DNA of 64,000 bases from UBA8199 sp964507045 (GCA_964507045.1 CAZDOO010000021.1:1-64000); one strand, 5' to 3'. Shown: positions 20,301 to 30,921, numbered from the stretch's first letter. Program-made: numbers and translations. The notes: generated by a model not told the origin, from the letters alone.

Positions 20301-23300
20301 TCGGCGCAGCCGGGGGCACGCTGGAGACGATCTACGCCTTGGGCGTGGAAAGCCTCCTCAGCGGGTCGGGCGCGCTCACCATCAGCGGCGGAGGAGAATT
20401 ATGGCTCAGCCACACCAATCCCGCATTCACCGGCAACTTGCTCATTTCTGATGAAACGCTGGTCAGCACCTTCGGCGCCAGCAGTTTCGCCGGGGTATTC
20501 TGCAAAGCCGGGACCATCACCATCACGAACGCCACCCTCTTCGCCGAGAGCGGCAACAACGGGCCGTTTGGGAACCCCGGAACGCTTGTCTCGGGCAATG
20601 TGGTCGTTCAACCAGGCGGAGTTCTCGAGATCGGGGATGGCGTTGCGGCGCATATTCCCCGGGTGCTCGTCCTGTCCGGCGGCGAACTGGCAAGCAGCGG
20701 GACGGTCAATGCCACCTACGGCTCCTGGAATCTGGACCAGGGAGTGACCGTCAATGGCGGCACCAACACCTCGGTTATTTCCGCCGCGGGCGTGGCGGTT
20801 AACCAATCGGGCGGAACTGTGTTCAACGTCGGCAGCGGCGCGGCCAGCGGCATTGACCTGGACGTGACCGGCACCATTGACCATTTCCCCAGCACTTCCG
20901 ACAACGGGCTGATCAAATCGGGGCCCGGGGTGATGCGGCTGGCGGGCGCCAACACTTATACCAGTGCCACCACGATTAGCAACGGCGTGTTGCGAGTGGA
21001 CGGCTCGTTAGGCGCCGGCGCGCTCACCGTGAAGAGCAACGGCACGCTGGCTGGGATCGGGACGCTGGCCGGCACCGTGACGGTGCAAAACGGCGGCTAC
21101 CTGACCCCGGGAGATGGCGCCATCGGCACATTGACAGCAAACAACACCCTGACGCTGGCAGGCAAGACGGTAATCGAGTTGAGCAAATCAGGCACGATCT
21201 TGAGCGAGGATCAGGTCGTCGGAATCAGCACGCTCACCTATGGGGGGTCGCTACTCGTGACGAATATCAGCGACTTTCAGGCCATCCCGCTGGCGCCGGG
21301 GGACAGTTTTTCCCTGTTCAGCGCCGCCACTTACACCGGTGCCTTCACCAACGTGGTGGTGCCGGTTCTGCCAGGGGACATGAGTTGGGACACCAACAAC
21401 CTGAGTTTAGACGGCTCCATCACCGTAGTCGGCAGCGGGGCCGCGCCGGTCATCACCAGCCAACCGCAGAGTCTGACCGTGAACGGCGGCAGTCCGGCCT
21501 CGTTCACCGCGATTGCTGCCGGCCCCCGGCCGCTGGGTTACCAGTGGCGGAAGAATGGGGCGAACATCGCGGCCGCCACCTCAACCACTTACACCATCGC
21601 CAGCGCGGACACTAATTACGTGGCCGGCTACAGCGTGGTGGTAACCAACGCCTACGGCAGTGTCACCAGCGCCGTGGCGACCCTCGCGCTGAATGCGCCG
21701 GCACCGGCAACCACTGTTACCAACGGGCTGATGGTCTATTTGAATTTCGACAACAACCTTAACGGTCAGCTGGGCACAACCGTTGACGGGAAGCTCTACA
21801 CCGGCGGCGCCACTAACGGGCCGCGCTACAAAACAGGCGTGATTGGCTCGGCGGCCAGCTTTGCCAACACCGGCGGCAGCGGCCAGCCCAGCGACTGGGC
21901 AGTCTCGCTTGGCAGCCTGGAATCCATCTACTCCAACAGCTTCAGCGTCGCTTTTTGGGAGCGCAGCGCCAGCGGCGCCGGAACGCTCATGGGCAACAAG
22001 AATTGGGCCACGGTGACCAACATTGGCTGGGCAATCTCCATGGCCGACAACAAGAACGTCAACTGGAATGCCACTGGCGGCACGAACCGCGTTGTGGATT
22101 TGAACCCGCCGTTCTCGGATGGCGACTGGCATTTGGTGACCGTTTCCTTCAACCGCGCAACCAACAGCGTAGTCTGTTACCTGGATGGCGGGGTAAGCCG
22201 GCTCAGCGATGTTAGCCCGTCCAGACTGGCTTCGTTGAATGCCGGAACCAATACACTGATTGGCGGCAGTGGCAACGGCACCTACGCGGGAGCCGGGGAC
22301 ATTGATGATCTGGCGGTGTGGAACCGCGTTGTGACTCCGGATGAGGTCGCAGCCATCTATGCCGCCGGGCTGATCGGCAAGCCGTTGAATTACGCGGTGC
22401 CAGATCTGGCGCCGGTGATTGTCACCAACCTGCCCGCCAGCATCAGTGTGTCGGCTGGTGGCGCCGTCACTCTCAGTGTGACCGCGAGCGGCCCGGGACC
22501 ATTCAGTTATCAATGGAAGTTCAACGGCGTTGCCATCGCGGGCGCGACCAACGCCACACTGGTCCTGGCGGGCTTGGACGCCTCCGGCATAGACTCTTCC
22601 AGCGAGGGAACTTACACCGTGCTGGTCGGCAACGACTACGGCGGCGTGATGAGCAGCAAGGCGGTCCTCACAGTCTATAGTCGCGTGGTCACGGGCCAGT
22701 GGGATTTCCGGTTCGGCGACCTGCGGGCCACTGTGGGGGCGGACCTGGAATACGCGGGAGACACCACCAACCGGACGGTTTTTCCGCTCATGAGCCTTAA
22801 CGGCGACCCCGTTCCGGTGATGGCGTTTGGGGCCAACACCTCCAGCCAGGGCTTCACAATGTGGCACGGGGCCATGCCCAATGGGGGTGGCCAGTTTGTC
22901 AACCAATACACGCTGATCCTGGATGTGATGTTCCCGGCGTCCAGCAGCGGCCAGTGGCGGGCTTTGCTGCAAAGCGATCCGTTCAACCACTCAGGCAACG
23001 ACGCCGAATTCTACGTCGGCAGCGCCAGCGCCAGCCCGGCGCCCAACGGCATTGGGGCGGAAGGTCAATACGACGGCCCGCTGGCAGCCGACACCTGGTA
23101 TCGGGTGGCGTTTGCGGTGGATCTGACGGCCTCAGCCGGCCAGCAGCTCAGCAAATATGTCAACGGCGTGCTGGTCGGCAGCCAGTCGTTGTCCGGCGGC
23201 ATAGATGGCCGCTTTGCGCTCGGCCCGGCAGCGCAACTCTTCACCAGCGGGCTGAGTGAAGGCGCAACCCAGCCGGGTTATGTCAGCAGCATCCAGTTTG

Positions 23301-26089
23301 TTAATGGCTGTCTGCCAGCGGCGGCCATCGCGGCCCTGGGCAGCCCCAGCGCCGACAAGCTGCCACCCGGAAACGCCGCCATCCAAATCACCAACCTGTC
23401 GCTGAACGCCTCGCAGGTGACATTGAACTGGGGCGGCCCCGCCGGCCGGTTTCAGGTGCAGAACTCCCCGACCGCCGCTCCCTCGGCCTGGCAGCCGGTT
23501 GGCCCCCTGAGTTCCAACCACAGCCTTACCCTGCCCGCCAGCGACGATACCGGTTTCTACCGGGTCACTCAATTCCCCTCGGAAATCCAGATCGGCCAAT
23601 TGCCTTACGGAGAGCAGTGCATTTCCTCCAAGGAGATCATTCGCGCCGCCGGCCGCCAGGTTCAGTTCTTTGGATTGCCGGTGGACCTGGTGCTCTCGCC
23701 GGACGGCACGACGGTTTACATCAAAAACCACACGAACATGTGGGTGGTGGATGCGGCTTCGTGGACGCTGGTGCAATCGCTCGGCTACCCGGCCAGCGGC
23801 GCCTCAATGCATGGCATTGCCGTCAGTCCCGACGGCTCTCATGTGTACGTAACCAGCTCCGCCAATCAGCTCTACGATTGGAAAGTTGCCGGCGGAATGG
23901 TCTCATACTCGCGCACCATCTCCCTGGCATCGGGATCAGACCCGTGCGGCCTGGCCATTTCGGCGGATGGGACCAAGGCTTACGTCTGCCTCTCCATTGC
24001 GAACAAGCTCGCGGTGGTAAACCTGACCAGCGGCACCGTCAGCCAGCAGATCAGCGTCGGCATCGCACCGTGGGACGTGGTGCTCTCACCGGATGGCAAC
24101 ACGGCTTACGTTTCGGACTGGGGTGGCCGTTTCCCGACCACTGGGGATCTGACGATGACGTCGGCAGGGACCCCGGTGGTGGTGGACGAGCGGGGTGTGC
24201 ACACCAGCGGCGTGGTGTCGGTGGTCAATCTGTCCAGCGGCGTCGAAACCGCCCAGATCGCAACCGGCCTGCACCCGTCGGACCTGGTGCTCAGCCCGGA
24301 TGGCGGCACGCTCTATGTGGCCAACGCCAACTCCGACACGGTGACGGTGATTGACACGCAAACCAAAGCGGTCCGGGAAACCATTCTGGTCCGGCTGTCC
24401 TCCACACTGCCGTTTGGGAGTTCTTCAACCCTGCCTTTTGGCAGCGCGCCGGGTGGCTTGGCCTTGAGCGCGGATGGTGCCAGTCTCTTCGTTGCCGCCG
24501 GCGGCAACAATGCCGTCGCGGTCCTCGAATTGCCCAACGCCCAGCACACCAACAGCGTGGTCCAGGGATTCATCCCCACGGACTGGTATCCCGGCGCGGT
24601 GGTGGCTGACAGCAACAACCTCTACGTGGCCAATGTCAAAGGTCTGGGCACCCGCTACGGACAGCCCAACACCCTGGCCTACACCGCCACCGGATACTAC
24701 TTGGGCACCGCCAATCGCATTCCTATTCCTTCGGTCGAGGCCCTGAGCAAATACAGCGCCCAGGTGAATAAAAACAGCCGCCTCAGCCACATGCAGCAAG
24801 CCCTGCGGCCACCGCGCGCCGGCCAGGCGCCCGTGCCGGTGCCAGCGCATGCGGGTGAGCCCTCAGTCTTCCAGCACGTGGTCTATATCGTGAAAGAAAA
24901 CAAGACCTATGACCAAGTATTCGGAGATATGGCCCAGGGCAACGGCAATCCCAGCCTGTGCATCTATCCCCAGTACATCAGCCCGAATCACCACGCCCTG
25001 GCGCAACAATACGTCCTGCTGGACAATTTCTACTGCAACGGCGTAAACTCGGCCGTCGGCCATAACTGGTGCACCGAGGCCAACGACAGCGACCATCTCG
25101 AGAAGTCCTTTGGGGGGTTCGTGCGCAGCTACGGCTCCAGCGGCGACCCCCTGAGCTATGTCCCGACCGGGTTCATCTGGAACAACGTGCTCGAACATGG
25201 GCGCACCTTCCGCAACTACGGCGAGTTTACCAGCGCGGTCGTCCCCAGTGGCGCTTCCTGGGGCGACCTCTACACCGATTACACCAACGGCGCGCACTCC
25301 ATCCTCATTACCAACAGGATCCCCCTCGCCCCGCTGGTGCCTTACACTTCCACCAACGTGCCCGGCTGGAACTTGAACGTGCCCGACGTGATCCGCGGTT
25401 ACGGCTTCATCAAGGAACTCAACGCCGCTCAGGCCCGCGGCAGTTGGGAGACCTTCCATTTCCTCTGGCTGGGCAACGACCATACCGGCGGCACCCCGCC
25501 CGCCCGCGCCCAGGTCGCCGACAACGATCTCACGCTCGGCCGGGTCGTCGAGGCCGTCACCAAGAGCATCTTTGGCAGCAATACCGTCATCTTCGTCATC
25601 GAGGACGATCCCCAGAGCGGTTACGACCATGTGGACGGTCACCGCTCGATCTGCCTGGTCATCAGCCCCTACACCAAACGCAACCAGGTGATCAGCACCT
25701 TCTACAACCAGGCCGGCGTGGTGCACACGATGGAGCGGATCATGGGCCTGCCGCCGATGAACCAGGGAGACGCCATGGCGCCAATTATGTTCGATTGCTT
25801 CACCAATTCTCCCAACTTTACCCCCTACACCGCCTTGCCCAACAACATTGATCTGGTGTCCGGCGGCACCGCCATGCTCTCTTCCAAAGCCCGCTATTAT
25901 GCCAAGAAGGTGCAGAAGATGGACCTCAGCCAGCCGGATCGCATTGACGATGACATCTTCAACCGCTACATCTGGCATTCAATCAAAGGCAACGCCCGCT
26001 ACCCGTCCGAGTTCGTCGGCGGCCACGGCAAGGGGCTCAAGAAACTTGGCCTGGTCCTGACCAAGGCGGAAGTGGATGAGGACGATTAA
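16721..26089 (+). CDS. Giant secreted multidomain phosphoesterase, copy B
   Basis: About 3,122 aa, a tandem paralogue of the gene at 6623-15988 with the same domain order: signal peptide, unassigned N-terminal region, Calx-beta-like, autotransporter-associated beta-strand repeats, Ig, LamG, Ig, LamG-like, YVTN propeller and C-terminal phosphoesterase (VKENKTYDQVFGD, SGYDHVDGHRS). Sequence agreement is highest in the propeller and phosphoesterase, lower in the 130-480 region and parts of the repeat region, and complete over two tracts. The start was chosen at the ATG equivalent to copy A; an ATG at 16619 is also in frame. The sequence upstream differs from that of copy A, so the two may have different promoters. 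The stop lies about 90 bp from the convergent infC. Confidence 0.85.
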   Translation: MMAARVTGIILALWLPVTTRAAQHNVIAGNLRVDQIPGYSYSGSYDDNTNAIVTCTLAINGFTAVGGPPFNRADFYVWAYPGALGTNDANLGFLIGSVAQNGRTNPLPTYGTNCWQICQTVANADNTLRFATCQTVGSLGTGNTIECNANVAAAFFPMSNWLGGWCRSLPYTNGYPNNWFLGSPGLLGWTNHGAYTNFFDLYGLTAGSGGQSIVSLTNFGINSLTDGILLVTCGKDENNFALSRADADGTWRVFVKDIGADSSSYEQDAFLFVYVPKTNATVVSGKFQSDTYGNPYINIYSGAQLGVTNITTTTNSGYSICPQFTITNIGTGRWYLTMKNPSYTPTNGVLIISPCGGGGVNVDNIVTYQATNSAQFANGWEIQSRDLPNGGLQNIYSSSSGPDDCCSFVFMPASRPGITVTPTNNLLTTAAGGQAVFTVVLDQAPLANVTIGVSSSDTTEGTVDKSALTFSPTNWDTPQTVTITGVNDGLNDGDVAYTIILAPATSADSSYNGLNPSDVAVINGQNYFTWTGAAGDGIWSSGHPQANWANITYAPGNSAPIHVVFTATNPAGPSTITLCGGHNPDVNNLTINANAWSETTIALTNATTDDHLDLNPASNGDETVTILSGSHTITNIGAGTYGYVQLQGQDNQAFNIASGAALTISPVIQGSAGSCGFTKTGDGTLTLRGANTYGGGTTLGGGKLVAMANASALGTGALTLNGASATLELNNNSGLSFNNNTTVSADGAINSGRVTPGAGVTHTLGSLSIGTDTLTIAGGSNVISGTAQITFGDVTLTGSPTFMVNNPSGGGTTTLSLGTMNNGANTATFTGNGDVIQTGVWGNGTGGITYSGTGSLTFSQANTYTGGTTLSGGKLVLGPSGSISASPQILVSSGATFDVSQVTGVFSLGGGQWLGGAGAVIGNVKVTGGTLRPNTTLSFSNTLAFIGSATNYFSLTSAPSSAANDQIVVGGNLSLSGVSTIVVSYTDVGVGRYKLITYRGSRSGGTNNLRLIASGPLRVMYLDASITNEIDLVVVGPANLLWVGDGSTNNWNVNLTKNWLNTGNATAATYFDGDLVTFNDSGSKSPAVNLVGALQPGSLLVSNNSGTYAFSGSGSLSGSMGLTKQGAGSLVIANSGVNDFSGVTTIAGGTVSITEDSALGAPPDSAVANQITLNGGKLQTAADMTFTPNRGITVGAAGGTLETIYALGVESLLSGSGALTISGGGELWLSHTNPAFTGNLLISDETLVSTFGASSFAGVFCKAGTITITNATLFAESGNNGPFGNPGTLVSGNVVVQPGGVLEIGDGVAAHIPRVLVLSGGELASSGTVNATYGSWNLDQGVTVNGGTNTSVISAAGVAVNQSGGTVFNVGSGAASGIDLDVTGTIDHFPSTSDNGLIKSGPGVMRLAGANTYTSATTISNGVLRVDGSLGAGALTVKSNGTLAGIGTLAGTVTVQNGGYLTPGDGAIGTLTANNTLTLAGKTVIELSKSGTILSEDQVVGISTLTYGGSLLVTNISDFQAIPLAPGDSFSLFSAATYTGAFTNVVVPVLPGDMSWDTNNLSLDGSITVVGSGAAPVITSQPQSLTVNGGSPASFTAIAAGPRPLGYQWRKNGANIAAATSTTYTIASADTNYVAGYSVVVTNAYGSVTSAVATLALNAPAPATTVTNGLMVYLNFDNNLNGQLGTTVDGKLYTGGATNGPRYKTGVIGSAASFANTGGSGQPSDWAVSLGSLESIYSNSFSVAFWERSASGAGTLMGNKNWATVTNIGWAISMADNKNVNWNATGGTNRVVDLNPPFSDGDWHLVTVSFNRATNSVVCYLDGGVSRLSDVSPSRLASLNAGTNTLIGGSGNGTYAGAGDIDDLAVWNRVVTPDEVAAIYAAGLIGKPLNYAVPDLAPVIVTNLPASISVSAGGAVTLSVTASGPGPFSYQWKFNGVAIAGATNATLVLAGLDASGIDSSSEGTYTVLVGNDYGGVMSSKAVLTVYSRVVTGQWDFRFGDLRATVGADLEYAGDTTNRTVFPLMSLNGDPVPVMAFGANTSSQGFTMWHGAMPNGGGQFVNQYTLILDVMFPASSSGQWRALLQSDPFNHSGNDAEFYVGSASASPAPNGIGAEGQYDGPLAADTWYRVAFAVDLTASAGQQLSKYVNGVLVGSQSLSGGIDGRFALGPAAQLFTSGLSEGATQPGYVSSIQFVNGCLPAAAIAALGSPSADKLPPGNAAIQITNLSLNASQVTLNWGGPAGRFQVQNSPTAAPSAWQPVGPLSSNHSLTLPASDDTGFYRVTQFPSEIQIGQLPYGEQCISSKEIIRAAGRQVQFFGLPVDLVLSPDGTTVYIKNHTNMWVVDAASWTLVQSLGYPASGASMHGIAVSPDGSHVYVTSSANQLYDWKVAGGMVSYSRTISLASGSDPCGLAISADGTKAYVCLSIANKLAVVNLTSGTVSQQISVGIAPWDVVLSPDGNTAYVSDWGGRFPTTGDLTMTSAGTPVVVDERGVHTSGVVSVVNLSSGVETAQIATGLHPSDLVLSPDGGTLYVANANSDTVTVIDTQTKAVRETILVRLSSTLPFGSSSTLPFGSAPGGLALSADGASLFVAAGGNNAVAVLELPNAQHTNSVVQGFIPTDWYPGAVVADSNNLYVANVKGLGTRYGQPNTLAYTATGYYLGTANRIPIPSVEALSKYSAQVNKNSRLSHMQQALRPPRAGQAPVPVPAHAGEPSVFQHVVYIVKENKTYDQVFGDMAQGNGNPSLCIYPQYISPNHHALAQQYVLLDNFYCNGVNSAVGHNWCTEANDSDHLEKSFGGFVRSYGSSGDPLSYVPTGFIWNNVLEHGRTFRNYGEFTSAVVPSGASWGDLYTDYTNGAHSILITNRIPLAPLVPYTSTNVPGWNLNVPDVIRGYGFIKELNAAQARGSWETFHFLWLGNDHTGGTPPARAQVADNDLTLGRVVEAVTKSIFGSNTVIFVIEDDPQSGYDHVDGHRSICLVISPYTKRNQVISTFYNQAGVVHTMERIMGLPPMNQGDAMAPIMFDCFTNSPNFTPYTALPNNIDLVSGGTAMLSSKARYYAKKVQKMDLSQPDRIDDDIFNRYIWHSIKGNARYPSEFVGGHGKGLKKLGLVLTKAEVDEDD
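20510..21051. repeat. Identity tract 2, copy B (542 bp)
   Basis: Partner of 10409-10950, within the beta-strand repeat region. Flanking codons differ in both directions (GCCGGG against GCTGGG on the left, CTGG against CCGG on the right). Confidence 0.88.
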
Positions 26090-26180
26090 CCCCCCCGGGT
26101 TGAGCTCTAATAGTCAGTCCCCGGTGGCGAAGACGTGAACGGCGGAAGGCCAAGGCGCGCCACGACCGCCCGGGCACGGC

Positions 26181-26825
26181 TCAGGAAACAGAACTCGGCT
26201 CGGCTGGCTCCGCCGGCGGCTTCGATGCGGGCGTGTCGGGCGTCTCCACTTGGTGTGGATTCTTGGCCCGCTTGTTGCGCGGCAGCGGACTGATCAACGC
26301 ATTCAAGTCCCGGTCCCCCAACATTTTTGGCGGTGAATCCGCCTGCCCCCAGGCGGCCGTCTCCTTCACAAATCGGTTCACCACCTGAAACCCAAACTCC
26401 GTGTGTGCTTTCTGCCGCCCGCGAAAACGCAGCTTGATCCGCACCTTCATGTCGTCGCACAGGAAGTCAATGGCCCGGCTGAGCTTAATGCTGAAATCGT
26501 GCGGATCAATGGTAGGCGAAAGCTGGATCTCCTTCATCCGGCTGGCTGACTGCTTGCTTTGGGAATCCTTGTGCCGCTTGGCCTCCTCGTACATGAACTT
26601 GCCATAATCCACGATCCGGCATACGGCGGGCGTGGCATTAGGGGCAATCTCCACCAGGTCGAGGCCCTTGCCCATCGCGAGGCGCAGGGCCTCGTTGAGC
26701 GACATCACCCCAAGCTGCTGCTTGTTCTCGTCGAGCACGCGCACTTCGCGGGCGCGAATCTTCCCATTGCGGCGATGCAGAGGTTCCCGGGAAAACCGTG
26801 AACGGGAGGGAAAGGGGTGGCTCAA
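26181..26825 (-). CDS. infC: Translation initiation factor IF-3
   Basis: 214 aa. IF-3 binds the 30S subunit, prevents early 50S joining and checks start-codon pairing. The N-domain (residues about 15-85: GKIRAREVRVLDENKQQLGV, then IAPNATPAVCRIVDYGKFMYE) and the C-domain (about 95-175: MKEIQLSPTIDPHDF, MKVRIKLRFRGR, MLGDRD) are both present. A Pro/Ser/Glu-rich tail of about 30 residues follows. IF-3 genes often start at AUU, so the ATG at 26825 may not be the true start. It is not followed by rpmI and rplT; the downstream neighbour is the convergent giant gene. A partial pseudogene copy lies at 16104-16534. Confidence 0.93.
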   Translation of the reverse strand: MSHPFPSRSRFSREPLHRRNGKIRAREVRVLDENKQQLGVMSLNEALRLAMGKGLDLVEIAPNATPAVCRIVDYGKFMYEEAKRHKDSQSKQSASRMKEIQLSPTIDPHDFSIKLSRAIDFLCDDMKVRIKLRFRGRQKAHTEFGFQVVNRFVKETAAWGQADSPPKMLGDRDLNALISPLPRNKRAKNPHQVETPDTPASKPPAEPAEPSSVS

Positions 26826-27030
26826 TCCGGCCTCCCCGGTCGAAAGTTCTTCATGCGGCGATAACCAACCAGTCTGGCTGTGACTTTGTCATTCAGGACG
26901 TTAACGCTGCCATTTTGACACGCGGCCGTCCGCTGGCAAGCCTATAATGTGCATCGCAGCCGGCAGCGCCGCTGTGGACTTTAGCCTTTTCTTTCCCCGC
27001 CTCGCCCATAATCTTCACCCGCATTCGTAT
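26826..27030. promoter_or_regulatory. Divergent infC/cysS promoter region
   Basis: A 205-bp gap between divergently transcribed infC and cysS. TATAAT at 26943-26948 is a good -10 for cysS, about 80 bp before its ATG. A TTGACA sits at 26915-26920, but the 22-bp spacer is too long for a standard sigma-70 pair, so the -35 assignment is uncertain. No riboswitch or T-box could be recognised. Confidence 0.35.
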
Positions 27031-28446
<1,416 letters not shown>

Positions 28447-28447
28447 C

Positions 28448-29113
28448 ATGAAGGGTCTGTTCATCACTTTTGAAGGGACGGAGGGCAGCGGAAAGACGAC
28501 GCAGATTTCCCTGCTGGCAGAACGGCTGCGGTCCCTGGGCTACAGCGTCCGCACCTTGCGCGAGCCGGGCGGCACCCCGATCGGCGAGGAGATTCGCCAC
28601 ACACTCAAGCACAGCCCCGCCAACCACGCCATGACCCCTGAGGCTGAGTTGCTCCTGATGAACGCCAGCCGCGCACAACTGGTCCGGGAGGTCATCCGCC
28701 CCGCCCTGGCATCCGGCCAGGTTGTCTTGTGCGACCGCTTCTATGATTCCACCACCGCTTACCAGGGTTATGGCCGGCAACTGGATTTGCGGATGGTAGA
28801 GAGCATCGTGGATGTGGCCGTCGGCGATACCCGGCCCGACCTGACGTTGCTGTTCATCGTCCCCCACGAAACCAGCGAGGCCCGGCGGCGGGCGCGCCAA
28901 CCCTCCCTGCCGCTGACTATCCAGCGCGACCGGATCGAGGAGGCGGGCCAAAGCTTCTTCGCCCGGGTCGCCAAAGGCTACCAGGCTATCGCCGCCGCCG
29001 AACCACAACGCGTGCGCCAGTTGGACGCGACGGGGGCAGTGCCCGCGATCGAGGCCGATATTTGGAAGCTGGTCGAGCCGCTGCTGGCGCGCCGTCAACG
29101 GCCCGGACGCTGA
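28448..29113 (+). CDS. tmk: Thymidylate kinase
   Basis: 221 aa. Phosphorylates dTMP to dTDP. The P-loop is FEGTEGSGKTTQ (residues 8-19), the DRX motif is CDRFYDSTTAY (near 97), and a LID region rich in arginine follows (RRRARQPSLP, near 147). It begins 2 bp after cysS, so the two are co-transcribed. Confidence 0.95.
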   Translation: MKGLFITFEGTEGSGKTTQISLLAERLRSLGYSVRTLREPGGTPIGEEIRHTLKHSPANHAMTPEAELLLMNASRAQLVREVIRPALASGQVVLCDRFYDSTTAYQGYGRQLDLRMVESIVDVAVGDTRPDLTLLFIVPHETSEARRRARQPSLPLTIQRDRIEEAGQSFFARVAKGYQAIAAAEPQRVRQLDATGAVPAIEADIWKLVEPLLARRQRPGR

Positions 29114-29174
29114 TGGAATTGCTTGCTGACGCCCCCGGACGCATTATCTTGGGGTTGGAATCAAGACCTGACCG

Positions 29175-29507
29175 ATGATCGAGAACACGATAGGCAAGAT
29201 TGAGGACCGGATTCGGGGCGCCGAAGCCATCAAGGATGAGCGTCGTGAGGAACTGTTGCAGTTGCTCGGCACGCTCAAGTCGGAAGTCGCCGAGTTGTCC
29301 AAAACGCACGAGGAGCAGGCTCAAAGCATCGCCGGCTTTACGGAAGTCTCCGCCCACGAAGCCACTCGCGCCGAGCAAAACCCGGAGCTGCTGCGGCTCT
29401 CCCTCCAAGGCCTGGGTTCGTCGGTCCGGGAGTTGGAGGAGTCGCACCCCCGCCTCGTCCAAATCGTCAACGCCATCAGCAGCGCACTTTCGAATCTCGG
29501 CATTTGA
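29175..29507 (+). CDS. DUF4404-like small coiled-coil protein
   Basis: 110 aa, highly charged and helical (IENTIGKIEDRIRGAEAI, then LLQLLGTLKSEVAELSKTH). The pattern resembles DUF4404 small proteins, whose function is unknown. No signal peptide or membrane segment. It lies 61 bp after tmk on the same strand and could belong to that transcript. Assignment is by overall resemblance only. Confidence 0.6.
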   Translation: MIENTIGKIEDRIRGAEAIKDERREELLQLLGTLKSEVAELSKTHEEQAQSIAGFTEVSAHEATRAEQNPELLRLSLQGLGSSVRELEESHPRLVQIVNAISSALSNLGI

Positions 29508-29586
29508 CCTGGCGTGGCTGGCGCGCCGCCCGTCAACGGTCCAGAGTTTTCTTGCCAGGGTTTGCGCAAACCCATTTCATAGCGGC

Positions 29587-30891
29587 ATGACTGACTCAAT
29601 TACTCGCCGGAACTTCCTGAAGCAGAGTTCTATCCTCACCGCCGGTTTGGCAACTCTGGGCGGGGCCGCCTCGCTGCGCGCGGCCAAGAGCCCGAATGAA
29701 AAGGTGGTGGTCGCTATCATCGGCTGCAACGCGCGCGGGATGGCCCATATTGCGGGTTATCTCCCCTTGCCCAATGTCGAGATCGGCTACGTCTGCGACG
29801 TGGACAGCCGCGCCGTCGAGAAAGGCGTCGCCGCCGTCGCCCGGAAGCAGCAGCGGAAGCCGCAGGGGGTCAGGGATTTTCGCACTCTCCTGGACAAGAC
29901 CGACGTGGACGCGGTCTCCATTGCCACGCCCGACCACTGGCATGCGCCCGCCACCATCCTGGCGTGCGCCGCTGGCAAGCACGTCTATGTCGAGAAGCCC
30001 GGCAGCCATAACCTGCGCGAAGGCGAACTCATGGTCGCCGCCGCGCGCAAGCACAAGCGCGTCGTGCAAATGGGCAACCAGCGCCGCAGTTGGCCCTGGG
30101 TGATTGAATCCATTGAAGCCCTGCATGCGGGAGAGATTGGCGAAGTCCACTTCGCCCGGGGATGGTACACGAACCACCGCGACTCGATCGGCCACGGCAA
30201 GCCGGCCCCGGTTCCAGAGTGGCTGGACTACTCGTTGTGGCAAGGCCCCGCGCCCGAACGGCCGTACCAGGACAACATTATTCACTATAACTGGCACTGG
30301 TTCTGGAACTGGGGCACCGGCGAGCTCGGCAACAACGGCGTCCATTTCCTCGACCTCGCACGCTGGGGCCTCAAGGTGGACCTCCCAAACCGCATTACTT
30401 GCGGCGGCAATCGCTATTTTTTCAAGGACGACTGGGAGACGCCGGACACCATCATCGCCACTTTTGATTTTGGCGACAAGGGCATCGCCTGGGACGGCCA
30501 AAGCTGCGCCCCGCGCGGGTTTGAGGACGCGACGGTCGGGGTGAACTTCTACGGCGATAAAGGGTGCATGGCCATGGCCGGCAGCAACACGGTCATCTAC
30601 GACCTGAAGAACAAGGTGCTGCGCGAAATCAAGAGCAAGCGCGAGGGCCTGTTCGACTTCGACACCATCCACTTCGCCAACTTCCTGGACGGCATTCGCG
30701 AGGGCAAGCCACTCCGCACCGAGATCGAAGACGGCCAGAAGAGCACCGCGCTCTGTCACCTGGGCAACATCGCCTGGCGCACCGGGCGCACGATTAACTT
30801 CGACCCCAAGGCGCGCAAGATTGTGGGCGACGAAGCCGCCACCGCTCTGTGCCGCCGCGACTACCGGCCCGGCTGGGAGCCCAAAGTTTGA
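29587..30891 (+). CDS. TAT-exported Gfo/Idh/MocA oxidoreductase
   Basis: 434 aa. The N-terminus carries a twin-arginine signal (TRRNFLKQSSILTAGLATL). A Rossmann domain follows (VVVAIIGCNARG, then VCDVDSRAVEKG), with the conserved EKPGSHN (Gfo/Idh EKP) motif near residue 135 and a C-terminal substrate domain (NWHWFWNWGTGELGNNGVHF). These are NAD(P)-dependent sugar oxidoreductases, abundant in Planctomycetes and Verrucomicrobia and often exported; the sugar is unknown. A 10-bp inverted repeat directly follows the stop. Confidence 0.9.
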   Translation: MTDSITRRNFLKQSSILTAGLATLGGAASLRAAKSPNEKVVVAIIGCNARGMAHIAGYLPLPNVEIGYVCDVDSRAVEKGVAAVARKQQRKPQGVRDFRTLLDKTDVDAVSIATPDHWHAPATILACAAGKHVYVEKPGSHNLREGELMVAAARKHKRVVQMGNQRRSWPWVIESIEALHAGEIGEVHFARGWYTNHRDSIGHGKPAPVPEWLDYSLWQGPAPERPYQDNIIHYNWHWFWNWGTGELGNNGVHFLDLARWGLKVDLPNRITCGGNRYFFKDDWETPDTIIATFDFGDKGIAWDGQSCAPRGFEDATVGVNFYGDKGCMAMAGSNTVIYDLKNKVLREIKSKREGLFDFDTIHFANFLDGIREGKPLRTEIEDGQKSTALCHLGNIAWRTGRTINFDPKARKIVGDEAATALCRRDYRPGWEPKV

Positions 30892-30893
30892 CG

Positions 30894-30921
30894 CGTGAAG
30901 CGTGACGGGCGACGCTTCACG
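30894..30921. terminator. Hairpin between convergent genes
   Basis: Perfect 10-bp arms CGTGAAGCGT (30894-30903) and ACGCTTCACG (30912-30921) with an 8-nt loop. It begins 3 bp after the oxidoreductase stop, and its right arm contains the stop codon of the convergent plsC. It could serve as a bidirectional terminator, but there is no clear T run. Confidence 0.5.
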
